Shown: positions 9,325 to 19,280 of the stretch, piece by piece | How positions within the stretch are numbered: position 1 is the stretch's first letter | Layout: each line of letters opens with the position of its first letter | NCBI RefSeq assembly: GCF_000961885.1 | Contig: NZ_JZKH01000012.1 | Location: 1-64,000 of the forward strand | Source of the DNA: Streptomyces rubellomurinus | GTDB lineage: Bacteria; Actinomycetota; Actinomycetes; Streptomycetales; Streptomycetaceae | DNA length: 64,000 nt | Direction: 5' to 3' | Position numbers and translations under genes: made by a program | Notes under the pieces: model-generated | Told to the model about the DNA's origin: nothing | Seen by the model: the letters and a program-made list of their open reading frames with translations, nothing else | Databases searched by the model: none

Positions 9325-12300
9325 GTGACGGACTCCCTCAGCACCTCCACGGGCGCCTATCCGCGCCACCCGCACCTGCACGGTGACCTGCTCACCTTCG
9401 TCGCCGAGGACGACCTCTGGCTCGCCCCGCTGGACGGCGGCCGGGCCTGGCGGCTGACGGCCGATCACCTGCCGGCGCACCACCCCCGGTTCTCCCCGGA
9501 CGGGCGGCACATCGCCTACACCTCCACCCGTGACGGCGCCCCCGAGGTGCACGTGGTGCCGGTGGACGGCGGCCCGTCCCGGCGGCTCACCCACTGGGGC
9601 AGTGACCAGACCCGGGTGCTCGGCTGGACGGCGGACGGCCGCCCGATCGCCGCCACCACGGCCGGCGAGGCCGGCCTGCGCCGCACCTGGGCGCACGCCG
9701 TGCCGCTGGACGGCGGCGCGCCGCGCCGGCTGCCGTACGGGCCGGTCGGCGGGCTGGCCTTCGAGCCGGGCGGCGACCGCGTGCTGCTGGTCACCACCAA
9801 CAACCGCGAGCCGGCCTGGTGGAAGCGCTACCGGGGCGGCCGGGCGGGCACCCTGTGGCTCGGCCGGGACGGCGAGGAGTTCGCCCGCGTCCACGCGGAG
9901 CTGGACGGCCAGCTCGACTCCCCGATGTGGGTCGGCGACCGGATCGCGTTCCTGTCCGACCACGAGGGCGTCGGCGAGCTGTGGTCCAGCCTCCCGGACG
10001 GCTCCGACCTGCGCCGCCACACCACCGACCCGGACGGCTTCTACGCCCGCGGCGCCACCACCGACGGCACCCGGGTGGTCTTCCACCGGGCCGGCGAGGT
10101 CTGGCTGCTGGACGGCCTGGAGGGCGCCGAGCCGCGCCGCGCGGACGTCCGGCTGGCCGGCCCCCGCACCGGCCGCCGCCCCCGCCCGGTGCACGCCGCG
10201 CACTGGCTGGAGACCGTCTCGCCCGACCGCACCGGCCGGGCCAGCGCCGTCGTGGTGCGCGGCGGCGTGCACTGGCTGACCCACCGCGAGGGCCCGGCCC
10301 GGGTGCTCGACGAGACCCCGGGCGTGCGCGGGCGGCTGGCCCGGGTGGTGCCGGGCGAGGACGGCGCCCAGGGCGTGCTGTGGGTGTCCGACGCCGAGGG
10401 CGAGGACGGGCTGGAGTTCATCCCGGCCGTGCACGACGCCGAGCGCCGCCGGCTCGCCGCCGGGCAGCTGGGCCGGGTCAACTCGCTGGCGGTCTCCCCG
10501 GACGGCAAGCAGGCCGCGCTCGCCGTGCACGACGGCCGGGTGCTGCTGGTGGCGCTGGCCGACGGCGCCGTGCACGAGCTGGACCGCAGCCGGGACGGCG
10601 AGGTCACCGGGCTGGTGTTCAGCCCGGACTCGGCCTGGCTGGCCTGGTCCCGCCCGGTGCACGGCCTCGGCGCGTACTCGCTGCGCCAGATCGCGCTGGC
10701 GAACCTCGCCACCCGCACGGTCGGCGAGGCCACCCAGCCGCGCTTCGTCGACACCTCGCCGGCCTTCACCGCGGACGGCCGCTACCTGGCCTTCCTGTCG
10801 GTGCGCAACTTCGACCCGGTGTACGACGCGCACGGCTTCGACCTGGCCTTCCCCGGCGGCTGCCGCCCGTACCTGGTCACGCTGGCCGCCGACACGCCCT
10901 CGCCGTTCGGGCCGCAGCGGTCCGGGCGCCCGCTCGGCGGGGAGGAGGACGAGCAGCGCGCCCGGAAGGCGGACGGCGAGGAGGGCGCGGCCGAGGCCGC
11001 ACCGGTGACCAGGGTCGACCTGGACGGCATCGCCGACCGGATCGTGCCCTTCCCGGTCGAGGGCGGCCGCTTCGGCCGGCTGCGCGCCGCCCGGGACGGC
11101 GTGCTGTGGACGCGTTCCCCGCTGCTCGGCGAACTCGGCGACGACGCCGCCTCGTTGGAGGACCAGCGGCCCCGGCCGGTGCTGGAGCGGTTCGACCTGA
11201 AGAAGCGCCGCGTCGAGCAACTGGTGCACGGACTCGACGACTTCACGGTCAGCGGGGACGGCACCCGGGTGGCCGTGCTGGACGAGGGCGAGCTGCGGAT
11301 CGTCCCGGCCGACCACAAGGCGGGCGGCGAGGACGACGAGACCGCCGTCGACCTCACCCGGCTGCGGGTGACCGTCGACCCGGCCGCCGAGTGGCGGCAG
11401 ATGTACGCCGAGAACGGCCGGCTGATGCGCGACAACTTCTGGCGCCCGGACCTGAGCGGCGTCGACTGGGCGGGCGTGCTGGAGCGCTACCGGCCGCTGG
11501 TCGAGCGGGTCGGCTCGCACGACGAACTGGTCGACCTGCTCTGGGAGGTGCACGGCGAGCTCGGCACCTCGCACGCCTACGTGGCGCCGTACGGCCGCTA
11601 CACCGAGCCCGCCCGCCGGCAGGGCCTGCTCGGCGCCGACCTGGTCCACGACGGCGGGCAGTGGCGGATCGCCCGGATCCTGCCCGGCGAGTCCTCCGAC
11701 CCGCGGGCCCGCTCGCCGCTGGCCGCGCCCGGCGCCGCGATCCGCCCCGGCGACGCGATCCTCGCCGTCAACGGCCGCCCGGTGGACCCGGTCACCGGCC
11801 CGGCGCCGCTGCTGGCCGGCACCGCCGGGCAGCCCGTCGAGCTGACCGTGGCCGGCAAGGACGGCACCGACCGGCGCCACCCGGTCGTCGTCCCGCTCGC
11901 CGACGAGGAGCCGCTGCGCTACCACGACTGGGTGGCCGGGCGCCGGGCCGCGGTGCGCGAGCTGTCCGGCGGGCGGCTCGGCTACCTGCACATCCCCGAC
12001 ATGCAGGCGGCCGGCTGGGCGCAGCTGCACCGCGACCTGACCACCGAGATGGCGAAGGAGGGCCTGGTCGTCGACGTCCGGGAGAACCGGGGCGGCCACA
12101 CCTCGCAGCTGGTGATCGAGAAGCTGGCCCGCCGGATCGTCGGCTGGACGTTCGCCCGGGACCTCGCCCACCCGGTGCCGTACCCGGCGGACGCGCCGCG
12201 CGGGCCGGTGGTCGCGCTGGCCAACGAGATGTCCGGCTCGGACGGCGACATCGTCAACGCGGCGATCCAGGCGCTGGGCATCGGCCCGGTGGTCGGCACC

Positions 12301-12567
12301 CGGACGTGGGGCGGGGTGATCGGCATCGACAGCCGGTACCAGCTGGTCGACGGCACCCTGGTCACCCAGCCCAAGTACGCGTCCTGGCTGGAGAACTACG
12401 GCTGGGGCGTGGAGAACCACGGCGTCGACCCGGACGTCGAGGTGCCGTGCGCCCCGCACCACTGGGCGGCGGGGCAGGACCCGCAGCTGGCCGAGGGCGT
12501 GCGGATCGCGCTGGAGGCCCTGGCCGCGACGCCGGCCCGGACGGCGCCGCCGGCTCCCTGGGAGTAA
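9325..12567 (+). CDS. Tricorn-type S41 family peptidase
   Basis: Large (1,080 aa) cytosolic serine protease related to tricorn protease, which trims peptides released by the proteasome. The N-terminal two thirds are beta-propeller repeats (many SPDG/DGR-type blades, such as SPDGRHIAYTS and SPDGKQAALAV). A PDZ-like segment (about 810-860) and a C-terminal S41 domain follow. The likely catalytic Ser is in NEMSGSDGD near residue 970, and a GTSHAYV segment near 750 matches the His region. An acidic insert (EEDEQ...EEG) lies near 530-555. The GTG start with TACGCT six bases upstream suggests leaderless mRNA. A strong hairpin follows, so it is probably monocistronic. Confidence 0.88.
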   Translation: MTDSLSTSTGAYPRHPHLHGDLLTFVAEDDLWLAPLDGGRAWRLTADHLPAHHPRFSPDGRHIAYTSTRDGAPEVHVVPVDGGPSRRLTHWGSDQTRVLGWTADGRPIAATTAGEAGLRRTWAHAVPLDGGAPRRLPYGPVGGLAFEPGGDRVLLVTTNNREPAWWKRYRGGRAGTLWLGRDGEEFARVHAELDGQLDSPMWVGDRIAFLSDHEGVGELWSSLPDGSDLRRHTTDPDGFYARGATTDGTRVVFHRAGEVWLLDGLEGAEPRRADVRLAGPRTGRRPRPVHAAHWLETVSPDRTGRASAVVVRGGVHWLTHREGPARVLDETPGVRGRLARVVPGEDGAQGVLWVSDAEGEDGLEFIPAVHDAERRRLAAGQLGRVNSLAVSPDGKQAALAVHDGRVLLVALADGAVHELDRSRDGEVTGLVFSPDSAWLAWSRPVHGLGAYSLRQIALANLATRTVGEATQPRFVDTSPAFTADGRYLAFLSVRNFDPVYDAHGFDLAFPGGCRPYLVTLAADTPSPFGPQRSGRPLGGEEDEQRARKADGEEGAAEAAPVTRVDLDGIADRIVPFPVEGGRFGRLRAARDGVLWTRSPLLGELGDDAASLEDQRPRPVLERFDLKKRRVEQLVHGLDDFTVSGDGTRVAVLDEGELRIVPADHKAGGEDDETAVDLTRLRVTVDPAAEWRQMYAENGRLMRDNFWRPDLSGVDWAGVLERYRPLVERVGSHDELVDLLWEVHGELGTSHAYVAPYGRYTEPARRQGLLGADLVHDGGQWRIARILPGESSDPRARSPLAAPGAAIRPGDAILAVNGRPVDPVTGPAPLLAGTAGQPVELTVAGKDGTDRRHPVVVPLADEEPLRYHDWVAGRRAAVRELSGGRLGYLHIPDMQAAGWAQLHRDLTTEMAKEGLVVDVRENRGGHTSQLVIEKLARRIVGWTFARDLAHPVPYPADAPRGPVVALANEMSGSDGDIVNAAIQALGIGPVVGTRTWGGVIGIDSRYQLVDGTLVTQPKYASWLENYGWGVENHGVDPDVEVPCAPHHWAAGQDPQLAEGVRIALEALAATPARTAPPAPWE

Positions 12568-12576
12568 GGGGTCACC

Positions 12577-12613
12577 CGGAGTGGGAAGTCGGCGGGACCG
12601 ACTTCCCACTCCG
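12577..12613 (+). terminator. Terminator after tricorn-protease gene
   Basis: A 16-bp perfect stem, CGGAGTGGGAAGTCGG (12577-12592) with CCGACTTCCCACTCCG (12598-12613), and a five-base loop; no U tract. Confidence 0.8.
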
Positions 12614-12679
12614 CGCTGTGAGTAGGATGCGGGGCTGTTCTTGATCCAGATCGTGTGATCGACAGTCACGGGGGAGCAC

Positions 12680-13447
12680 ATGTCGCAGGGCTATCCGCCG
12701 CCGCAGCAGCAGCAATACGGCTACGGTCCCAATCCGTACGCGCAGCAACCGCAGCCGCAGCCGTACCCGCCGCAGCAGCAGCCGTACCCGCCGCAGGGGT
12801 ACCAGCCGCCGCAGCAGCCCTACCCGCCGCAGGGCTACGAACAGCCGTACCCGCAGCAGCAACAGCAGCCGTACCCGCCGCAGGGGTACCAGCAGCCGCA
12901 GCCGTACGCGCAGCCGCAGCAGCCGTACCCGCCGCAGGGCTTCCCGCAGCCGTACGCGCAGCCCGCGCCGCCGGAGTGCCCGGAGGAGGCGTACGCCGGG
13001 CGGCGCTTCCTGGCGATCGTGCTCGACTTCCTCCTCGCCCTCGTGGTCGGTTTCGCCGCCGCCCTCGCCGACGACAAGACCGCCGAGCACGCCAAGCCCG
13101 TGGCGCACGCCGGTCACCTCGCGACCCAGAGCCCGGTGGTGCCCTTCTGGGTGGCGTTCATCGGCGTCGGACTGCTCACCTCGTTCCTCAACCAGGTGGT
13201 GCTCGCCCGGCTCACCGGCTTCAGCGTGGGCAAGGGCATCCTGGCCATGCGGGTGGTGCGCCGCAAGCACGTCCAGCGTCCCAACATGTGGCGGCTGACG
13301 CGGCGTTGGCTGATCGGTTTCGTCTTCCTGGCGGTCAACCTCATCGACGACGACTTCGACCTCTGGGAGGGGGACGTCGTCGGCATGCGCTCGGTGCGCT
13401 GGAAGCACCTGCGGGAGTACGAGCAGGCGGTCGGGCGGCTCGGCTAG
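12680..13447 (+). CDS. RDD family membrane protein with Pro/Gln-rich N-terminus
   Basis: 255 aa. The first about 95 residues are low-complexity Tyr/Pro/Gln repeats (YPPQGYQ, PYPPQQ units). An RDD domain follows, beginning at AGRRFLAIVLDFLLALV, with membrane segments near 110-130 and 155-175 and a weaker one near 215-230. RDD proteins are small membrane proteins of mostly unknown function, some implicated in ion or antibiotic tolerance. The start ATG at 12680 has GGGGGAG eight bases upstream. A TAGGAT -10 candidate lies at 12623-12628. The N-terminal repeats are cytosolic by the expected topology and may serve protein interaction (inference). Confidence 0.8.
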   Translation: MSQGYPPPQQQQYGYGPNPYAQQPQPQPYPPQQQPYPPQGYQPPQQPYPPQGYEQPYPQQQQQPYPPQGYQQPQPYAQPQQPYPPQGFPQPYAQPAPPECPEEAYAGRRFLAIVLDFLLALVVGFAAALADDKTAEHAKPVAHAGHLATQSPVVPFWVAFIGVGLLTSFLNQVVLARLTGFSVGKGILAMRVVRRKHVQRPNMWRLTRRWLIGFVFLAVNLIDDDFDLWEGDVVGMRSVRWKHLREYEQAVGRLG

Positions 13448-13494
13448 GCTGCGCCCGTACGGACCAGAGCATCCCGCGAACCGAGGAGAGACCG

Positions 13495-13848
13495 ATGGCC
13501 GGCGAGCCGCAGCCCGACTGTGTGTTCTGCAAGATCGTGGCGGGCGAGATCCCCGCGACGGTGGTGCGCAAGACCGAGCGCACCCTCGCCTTCCGCGACA
13601 TCGCCCCCAAGGCCCCCGTGCACGTCCTGGTCATCCCGCACGTCCACTACGCGAACGCCGCCGAGCTGGCCGCCGCCGAGCCGGGGATCGCCGCCGAACT
13701 GCTCGCCGAGGCGGGCGCGGTGGCGAAGGACGAGGGCCTGCGGGACTACCGGCTGATCTTCAACACCGGTGCGGGCGCCGGGCAGACCGTCTTCCACGCG
13801 CACGTGCACGTGCTCGGCGGCACGTCCATGACCGAGCGCATGGTCTGA
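13495..13848 (+). CDS. HIT family nucleotide hydrolase/transferase
   Basis: A 117-aa HINT-like histidine triad protein. The triad HAHVH is at residues 101-105 within HAHVHVLGG, and the N-terminal CVFCKI pair (Cys9, Cys12) may bind zinc. HIT proteins cleave phosphoramidate or AMP-linked nucleotides; the substrate here is unknown. The ATG at 13495 has GAGGAGAG directly upstream. The stop is one base before the RNase Z GTG, so the two genes are translationally coupled. Confidence 0.9.
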   Translation: MAGEPQPDCVFCKIVAGEIPATVVRKTERTLAFRDIAPKAPVHVLVIPHVHYANAAELAAAEPGIAAELLAEAGAVAKDEGLRDYRLIFNTGAGAGQTVFHAHVHVLGGTSMTERMV

Positions 13849-13849
13849 C

Positions 13850-14770
13850 GTGTCCCAGCGCGAACTCGTCGTCCTCGGCACCGCCAGCCAGGTGCCCACC
13901 CGGCACCGCAACCACAACGGCTACCTGCTCCGCTGGGACGGCGAGGGCCTGCTCCTCGACCCCGGCGAGGGCACCCAGCGGCAGATGCTGCACGCCGGGG
14001 TCACGGCGACCCAGATCACCCGGATCGCCGTGACCCACTTCCACGGCGACCACTGCCTGGGCCTCGCCGGGGTGATCCAGCGGATCAACCTCGACCGCGT
14101 CCCGCACCCGGTCGACGTCTACTTCCCGGCCTCCGGCGAGGTCTACTTCGAGCGGCTGCGGCACGCCACCGCCTACCACGAGACGGCGGTGCTGCGCCCC
14201 CGGCCGATCGACGAGCCCGGCCCGCTGCCGGCCCCCGGCGCCCGTTTCGCGCTGGACGCCGTCCGGCTCGACCACCCCGTCGAGTCCTTCGGCTACCGGC
14301 TGTCCGAGCCGGACGGCCGCCGGCTGGTGCCGCAGCGGCTCGCCGCGCTCGGCGTGTCCGGCCCGGCGGTGGGCCGGCTGCAGCACGAGGGCGCGGTCGA
14401 GGTGGACGGCCGGACGGTCACCCTGGACGAGGTCAGCGAGCCGCGGCCGGGCCAGAAGTTCGCCTTCGTGATGGACACCCGGATGTGCGAGGGCGTCCAC
14501 GCGCTCGCCGAGGGCGCCGACCTGCTGGTCGCCGAGGCGACCTTCGCTGACGCCGACGCCCGCCTCGCCGAGGACCACGGCCACCTCACCGCCGGGCAGG
14601 CCGCCAAGGCCGCCGCCGAGGCGGGCGTGCGCACCCTGGTGCTGACCCACTTCTCCCAGCGCTACCCGGACCTGGGCCAGCACCTGGCGGACGCCCGCAA
14701 GCACTTCGACGGGGAGCTGGTGCTCGCCGAGGACCTCGCCCGGGTGCCCGTCCCGGCCCGCCGCCCGTGA
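13850..14770 (+). CDS. rnz: Ribonuclease Z
   Basis: Metallo-beta-lactamase-fold endonuclease that removes the 3' trailer of tRNA precursors. The zinc motif HFHGDH lies at residues 63-68, with later ligand regions around FVMDTR, EATF and LTHFSQRY. Length 306 aa matches the short (bacterial) form. The start is GTG at 13850, one base after the HIT stop codon. Only 194 bases separate it from phoH. Confidence 0.92.
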   Translation: MSQRELVVLGTASQVPTRHRNHNGYLLRWDGEGLLLDPGEGTQRQMLHAGVTATQITRIAVTHFHGDHCLGLAGVIQRINLDRVPHPVDVYFPASGEVYFERLRHATAYHETAVLRPRPIDEPGPLPAPGARFALDAVRLDHPVESFGYRLSEPDGRRLVPQRLAALGVSGPAVGRLQHEGAVEVDGRTVTLDEVSEPRPGQKFAFVMDTRMCEGVHALAEGADLLVAEATFADADARLAEDHGHLTAGQAAKAAAEAGVRTLVLTHFSQRYPDLGQHLADARKHFDGELVLAEDLARVPVPARRP

Positions 14771-14964
14771 TGGTGACGGCCGGGCCGGAAGGCCGCGGCC
14801 GGACGGAAAAGGGCTCGCGCCGCTCCGCGATCTGCCGCAGCATCGTCGGGTGCGGCCCCGCCGCCCGCCGCGGCGATCACGCGCGCGGCGTACCCTGGTG
14901 CCCCGGAGAGACCGAGCGGCACACGAGACCACGGATGGGATGAGGCAGGCCCCAGGGCCGACCC

Positions 14965-16092
14965 ATGAGTGACACATCGCAGACCCGTACCAACGGACGG
15001 TCGCGGCCCGAGCCGGCCGACGACGGTCGCGTGAGCGCCCGGATCGTGATCCCCGAGAAGCACCCGATGGTCACCCTGCTCGGCACGGCGGACTCGCTGC
15101 TGCGCGTGATCGAGCACGGGTTCCCGGCCGCCGACATCCACGTCCGCGGCAACGAGGTGACCGCCACCGGGGACCGTGCCGAGGTCGCCCTCGTGCAACG
15201 CCTGTTCACCGAGATGATGCTGGTGCTGCGCACCGGCCAGCCCCTGACGGAGGACGCCGTGGAGCGCTCCATCGCCATGCTCCGCGAGGAGGGTCCGGAC
15301 GGCCCGGCGCCGTCCGAGGTGTTCACCGCGAACATCCTCTCCAACCGGGGCCGTACGATCCGCCCGAAGACGCTCAACCAGCAGCGCTACGTCGACGCGA
15401 TCGACAAGCACACGATCGTGTTCGGCCTCGGCCCGGCCGGCACCGGCAAGACCTACCTGGCGATGGCCAAGGCCGTGCAGGCCCTGCAGGCCAAGGAGGT
15501 CAACCGGATCATCCTGACCCGGCCGGCGGTCGAGGCGGGGGAGCGGCTGGGCTTCCTGCCCGGCACCCTCTACGAGAAGATCGACCCGTACCTGCGCCCG
15601 CTCTACGACGCGCTGCACGACATGATGGACCCGGACTCCATCCCGCGCCTGATGGCGGCCGGCACCATCGAGGTCGCCCCGCTCGCGTACATGCGCGGCC
15701 GCACCCTCAACGACGCCTTCATCATCCTGGACGAGGCGCAGAACACCTCGCCCGAGCAGATGAAGATGTTCCTCACCCGCCTCGGGTTCAACTCCCGGGT
15801 GGTGGTCACCGGCGACACCAGCCAGATCGACCTCCCGGGCGGCACCCGCAGCGGCCTCAAGGTCGTCCAGGAGATCCTGGCCGACGTGCCCGACATCCAC
15901 TTCTCCGTCCTCACCAGCACCGACGTGGTCCGCCACAAGCTGGTCGGCCGGATCGTGGACGCCTACGAACGCTGGGACGCCCGGCAGGAGGCCGAGCAGA
16001 ACGCCCCGCTCGACCGCAAGCCGGCCCAGCGCCGCCCCGGCAAGGCCGCGGCGGCCCGCGCACCCCGACAGTCCCACCGCACCGAAAGCTGA
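14965..16092 (+). CDS. PhoH-like ATPase
   Basis: 375-aa PhoH family ATPase/possible RNA helicase. Walker A GPAGTGKT is at residues 156-163 and the Walker B segment FIILDEAQN lies about 90 residues later. The basic C-terminal tail ([19 protein letters not shown]) may bind RNA. It precedes ybeY with a 14-base gap, the widespread phoH-ybeY order linked to rRNA maturation. A TACCCT -10 candidate lies at 14890-14895; the ribosome binding site is weak. Confidence 0.9.
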   Translation: MSDTSQTRTNGRSRPEPADDGRVSARIVIPEKHPMVTLLGTADSLLRVIEHGFPAADIHVRGNEVTATGDRAEVALVQRLFTEMMLVLRTGQPLTEDAVERSIAMLREEGPDGPAPSEVFTANILSNRGRTIRPKTLNQQRYVDAIDKHTIVFGLGPAGTGKTYLAMAKAVQALQAKEVNRIILTRPAVEAGERLGFLPGTLYEKIDPYLRPLYDALHDMMDPDSIPRLMAAGTIEVAPLAYMRGRTLNDAFIILDEAQNTSPEQMKMFLTRLGFNSRVVVTGDTSQIDLPGGTRSGLKVVQEILADVPDIHFSVLTSTDVVRHKLVGRIVDAYERWDARQEAEQNAPLDRKPAQRRPGKAAAARAPRQSHRTES

Positions 16093-16106
16093 GCACCCAG
16101 CCCCTC

Positions 16107-16601
16107 ATGTCCATCGATATCGCCAACGAGTCCGGCTGGGAAGCGGACGAGGAGGCCATCCTCGACGTCGCCCGCTTCGCCCTCGACCGGATGCGGATCC
16201 ACCCGCAGTCCGAACTGTCCGTGATCCTGGTGGACGGCGCGGCGATGGAGGAGCTGCACATCCAGTGGATGGACCTGCCCGGTCCGACCGACGTGATGTC
16301 CTTCCCGATGGACGAGCTGCGCCCCGGCAAGGACGGCGAGGAGCTGCCGCAGGGCCTGCTCGGCGACATCGTGCTGTGCCCCGAGGTCGCCAAGCAGCAG
16401 GGCGAGGCGGCCCCCTCCAAGCACTCGATGGACGAGGAGCTGCAGCTGCTCACCGTCCACGGCGTGCTGCACGTCCTCGGCTACGACCACGAGGAGCCCG
16501 AGGAGGAGGAGGAGATGTTCGCCCTCCAGAAGCGCATCCTGGACGACTGGCGGGCGGGCAAGGGCCTCGGCGGCATCTCCCCGGCCCCCACCACCCACTG
16601 A
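16107..16601 (+). CDS. ybeY: rRNA maturation endoribonuclease YbeY
   Basis: 164-aa zinc-dependent endoribonuclease involved in 16S rRNA 3' maturation and ribosome quality control. The zinc motif H3xH5xH is His118, His122 and His128 in [11 protein letters not shown], and is followed by an acidic run. It lies between phoH and a CBS-domain membrane protein, as in most actinobacteria, and is closely spaced with both (14 and 19 bases), indicating one operon. Confidence 0.94.
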   Translation: MSIDIANESGWEADEEAILDVARFALDRMRIHPQSELSVILVDGAAMEELHIQWMDLPGPTDVMSFPMDELRPGKDGEELPQGLLGDIVLCPEVAKQQGEAAPSKHSMDEELQLLTVHGVLHVLGYDHEEPEEEEEMFALQKRILDDWRAGKGLGGISPAPTTH

Positions 16602-16620
16602 GCGCGGGGCCCGAACTCCT

Positions 16621-17952
16621 GTGAGTGGTGAGAGTACGAGCTTCATCCTCGGCGCCGTGGCGCTGGTCGTGCTCGGCTGGTTGGCCGCGTGCGCCGAGGC
16701 GGGCCTGTCCCGGGTCTCCCGGTTCCGGGCGGAGGAGGCGGTCCGCAACGGGCGGCGCGGCTCCGCGCGGCTGCTGACCGTCGCCTCCGACCCGATCCGC
16801 TACCTCAACCTGGCGACCCTGATCCGGGTCGCCAGCGAGATGGCGGCGGCCGTCCTGGTCACCGCGGTGTGCGTGCGCAACCTGCACCCGACCTGGCAGG
16901 CCGTGCTGCTGGCCTTCGGCGTGATGGTGCTGGTCTCGTTCGTCGCGGTCGGCGTCTCGCCGCGCACCATCGGGCGCCAGCACCCGCTCACCACCGCGAC
17001 CGCGGCCTCCTTCGTGCTGCTGCCGCTGGCCGCGGTGCTCGGCCCGATCCCGCGGCTGCTGATCCTGCTCGGCAACGCGCTGACCCCGGGCAAGGGCTAC
17101 CGGGAGGGGCCGTTCGCCTCCGAGGCGGAGCTGCGGGCCCTGGTCGACCTCGCCGAGAAGGACGACCTGATCGAGGACGAGGAGCGCCGGATGGTGCACT
17201 CGGTCTTCGAGCTCGGCGACACCATCGTCCGCGAGGTGATGGTGCCGCGCACCGACCTGGTGATGATCGAGCGGCACAAGACCGTCCGGCAGGCGCTCAC
17301 CCTGGCGCTGCGCTCGGGCTTCTCGCGGATCCCGGTGGTCGGGGACAACGAGGACGACGTGGTCGGCATCGTCTACCTGAAGGACCTGGTGCGGCGCACC
17401 CACATCAACCGGGACGCCGAGTCGGAGGAGGTCGGCGCGGTGATGCGCCCGGCCGTCTTCGTCCCGGACTCCAAGCCGGCCGGCGACCTGCTGCGCGAGA
17501 TGCAGCAGCGCCGCTCGCACGTCGCGATCGTGATCGACGAGTACGGCGGCACCGCCGGGCTGGTCACCATCGAGGACGTCCTGGAGGAGATCGTCGGCGA
17601 GATCACCGACGAGTACGACCGGGAGATCGCGCCGATCGAGGACCTGGGCGACGGCTCGTACCGGATCACCGCCCGGCTGCTGGTGGAGGACCTGGGCGAG
17701 CTGTTCGGGATCGAGCTGGAGGACGAGGACGTCGAGACCGTCGGCGGCCTGCTGGCCAAGCACCTCGGCCGGGTGCCGATCCCCGGCTCGGCCTGCGAGA
17801 TCCCGCTGCCGGAGGGCGCGGGGGACGGCGACGGCCTGACCGGCATCCTGCTGACCGCCGAGTCCTCGGCCGGGCGGCGCAACCGGATCGGCTCGATGGT
17901 GGCCACGCCGGTGCGCGGGTCGGCGGACGACGGGGGCGGGCCGGGCGAGTAG
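16621..17952 (+). CDS. Hemolysin-family CNNM/CBS-domain membrane protein
   Basis: 443 aa. It has an N-terminal DUF21/CNNM transmembrane domain (hydrophobic segments near 7-25, 67-85, 95-115 and 125-150), two CBS domains (about 200-320, with MVPRTDLVMIE and IVYLKDLV landmarks), and a C-terminal CorC-HlyC domain (YRITARLLVEDLGELFG). Proteins of this type are implicated in Mg/Co transport or export; the older hemolysin label is misleading. The GTG start at 16621 follows ybeY closely. A string of small genes follows before era. Confidence 0.88.
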   Translation: MSGESTSFILGAVALVVLGWLAACAEAGLSRVSRFRAEEAVRNGRRGSARLLTVASDPIRYLNLATLIRVASEMAAAVLVTAVCVRNLHPTWQAVLLAFGVMVLVSFVAVGVSPRTIGRQHPLTTATAASFVLLPLAAVLGPIPRLLILLGNALTPGKGYREGPFASEAELRALVDLAEKDDLIEDEERRMVHSVFELGDTIVREVMVPRTDLVMIERHKTVRQALTLALRSGFSRIPVVGDNEDDVVGIVYLKDLVRRTHINRDAESEEVGAVMRPAVFVPDSKPAGDLLREMQQRRSHVAIVIDEYGGTAGLVTIEDVLEEIVGEITDEYDREIAPIEDLGDGSYRITARLLVEDLGELFGIELEDEDVETVGGLLAKHLGRVPIPGSACEIPLPEGAGDGDGLTGILLTAESSAGRRNRIGSMVATPVRGSADDGGGPGE

Positions 17953-17985
17953 CGGGTGGCCGCCCGCCGCGCGACCATGGAGGGC

Positions 17986-18222
17986 ATGACGCACAAACTT
18001 CGCGCGGAGTACGGCCCGCAGGGGGCGGCCGGCGGAGTCTCGACCTGGCACGTGGTGCGGGACGAGGACCCGTCGACGGCGCTGTGCGGCCGGACCATGG
18101 CCGACGACGCCGAGACCCGGCCCGAGCAGGAGTGGGGCACCGGGCTGAGGTGCTGCCAGCAGTGCGGCTCGCTCTACATGCACGAGACGCCGCACATGCA
18201 GGGGAGCCACCCTTACAGCTAG
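17986..18222 (+). CDS. Small cysteine-rich protein of unknown function
   Basis: 78 aa. Cys residues in ALCGRTM and RCCQQCGS together with nearby His residues suggest a zinc ribbon, but the spacing is irregular and this is only a suggestion. The frame is open from GTG 17956. ATG 17986 is chosen because the product then starts MTHKLRAEYGP, and a GACCAT hexamer (17973-17978) lies seven bases upstream, the leaderless spacing seen in several genes here. Not recognised as a named family. Confidence 0.65.
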   Translation: MTHKLRAEYGPQGAAGGVSTWHVVRDEDPSTALCGRTMADDAETRPEQEWGTGLRCCQQCGSLYMHETPHMQGSHPYS

Positions 18223-18258
18223 CCACGGTTGGATCATGGCCGAGCTCTGGAGGTCGCC

Positions 18259-18810
18259 ATGAAGCTGCACGACGAACTGCCCACCGTCGGTACCCGGCTC
18301 GCCATGGTGTGGCGGATCGGGGCGGGGCTCGGGGGGATCTTCCTGATCGTGTTCGGGATCCTGGGGCTGACCGACCACCCGGGCTTCCTGGCCACCCACG
18401 GCGACCGGATCGCCGGGCTGTCGACCAACGGGGCGCTGAGCATCCTGTCCATCGTGGCGGGCGCGGTCCTGGTGGCCGGGGCGGTGATCGGCGGGAACTT
18501 CGCGTCCAACCTCAACATGGTGGTCGGCGTGCTGTTCGTGCTCTCCGGCTTCTACGGGCTGACGGTGCTCGGGCGGCCGGACGCCAACATCCTCAACTTC
18601 CGGATGTCCAACGTGCTGTTCGCGTTCGTGTTCGGGGTCGTGGTGACGACCTTCGGGATGTACGGCCGGGTCAGCAGCCACCTGCCGCACGACAACCCGT
18701 TCTGGCGCGAGCGGATCGAGAAGGAGGAGGCCCGGCCGTCCGGTGCCGCGAAGACCTTCGTCAAGGTCCTCAACCCGAACCCGGGGCGGACCCACCCGGT
18801 CGGCCACTGA
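18259..18810 (+). CDS. DUF4383 domain-containing membrane protein
   Basis: 183 aa with four hydrophobic segments (roughly residues 18-38, 55-75, 80-100 and 110-132) and a charged C-terminal tail. This matches the DUF4383 family of actinobacterial integral membrane proteins of unknown function. The conserved NVLFAFVFGVVV segment near the fourth helix is visible. ATG 18259 is selected over upstream in-frame starts because GGAGG (18249-18253) precedes it by five bases. Confidence 0.8.
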   Translation: MKLHDELPTVGTRLAMVWRIGAGLGGIFLIVFGILGLTDHPGFLATHGDRIAGLSTNGALSILSIVAGAVLVAGAVIGGNFASNLNMVVGVLFVLSGFYGLTVLGRPDANILNFRMSNVLFAFVFGVVVTTFGMYGRVSSHLPHDNPFWRERIEKEEARPSGAAKTFVKVLNPNPGRTHPVGH

Positions 18811-18828
18811 GCGGTGGGGCGGGCCGCC

Positions 18829-18841
18829 TATGCTCGGCGGC
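18829..18841 (+). promoter_or_regulatory. -10 element, predicted leaderless start
   Basis: TATGCT at 18829-18834 is followed by seven bases and the ATG at 18842. Confidence 0.55.
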
Positions 18842-19195
18842 ATGAGTGACAGCGTCGAACTCGACCCCGAAGACAAGAAGATCATCACCCTGGCCCGCTC
18901 GGCCCGCGCCCGCAACGGCGTCCCCGAGGGGGCCGCGGTGCGTGACGAGACCGGCCGCACCTACGTGGCCGGGACGGTCGCCCTGGAGTCGCTGCGGCTG
19001 AGCGCGCTGCAGACGGCGGTGGCGATGGCGGTGGCCAGCGGCGCCAAGTCGCTGGAGGCGGCGGCCGTGGTGAGCGAGGCGGAGCAGCCGGCCGAGGCGG
19101 ACCTGGCGGCCGTCCGGGACCTCGGCGGGGCCGGGACGCCGGTGCTGCTGGCCGGCCCGGACGGGACGCTGCGGGTGTCGGTCGGGGCCCGCTGA
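18842..19195 (+). CDS. Cytidine deaminase-like protein lacking zinc ligands
   Basis: A 117-aa protein with the overall layout of a short cytidine deaminase fold (VRDETGRTYVAGTVALESLRLSALQTAV). The catalytic (C/H)AE and PCxxC motifs are absent: the position of the CAE helix reads LSALQTA, and no cysteine occurs in the protein. Deaminase activity is therefore unlikely; a structural or binding role is more probable (inference). A TATGCT -10 seven bases before the ATG predicts a leaderless mRNA. Such genes sit next to era in related genomes and are often labelled cytidine deaminase. Confidence 0.75.
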   Translation: MSDSVELDPEDKKIITLARSARARNGVPEGAAVRDETGRTYVAGTVALESLRLSALQTAVAMAVASGAKSLEAAAVVSEAEQPAEADLAAVRDLGGAGTPVLLAGPDGTLRVSVGAR

Positions 19196-19239
19196 GGCCG
19201 TACCGCGGGCAGCGCCCCCTCGCCCCCATAGGCTCAGCC

Positions 19240-19245
19240 GATAAT
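19240..19245 (+). promoter_or_regulatory. -10 element upstream of small membrane protein
   Basis: GATAAT at 19240-19245 gives an expected start near 19252, about 30 bases before the 56-codon gene. No good -35 is visible. Confidence 0.4.
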
Positions 19246-19280
19246 CTCACCGGAAGTGGTTCGGTGAGGGGGCTGGGGAC

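Noticed and set aside
7462..12681. 1,739-codon antisense frame opposite the dnaJ to tricorn-protease region
   Set aside because: Stops are rare in this frame because of GC bias; it crosses four well-supported genes and shows no domain.
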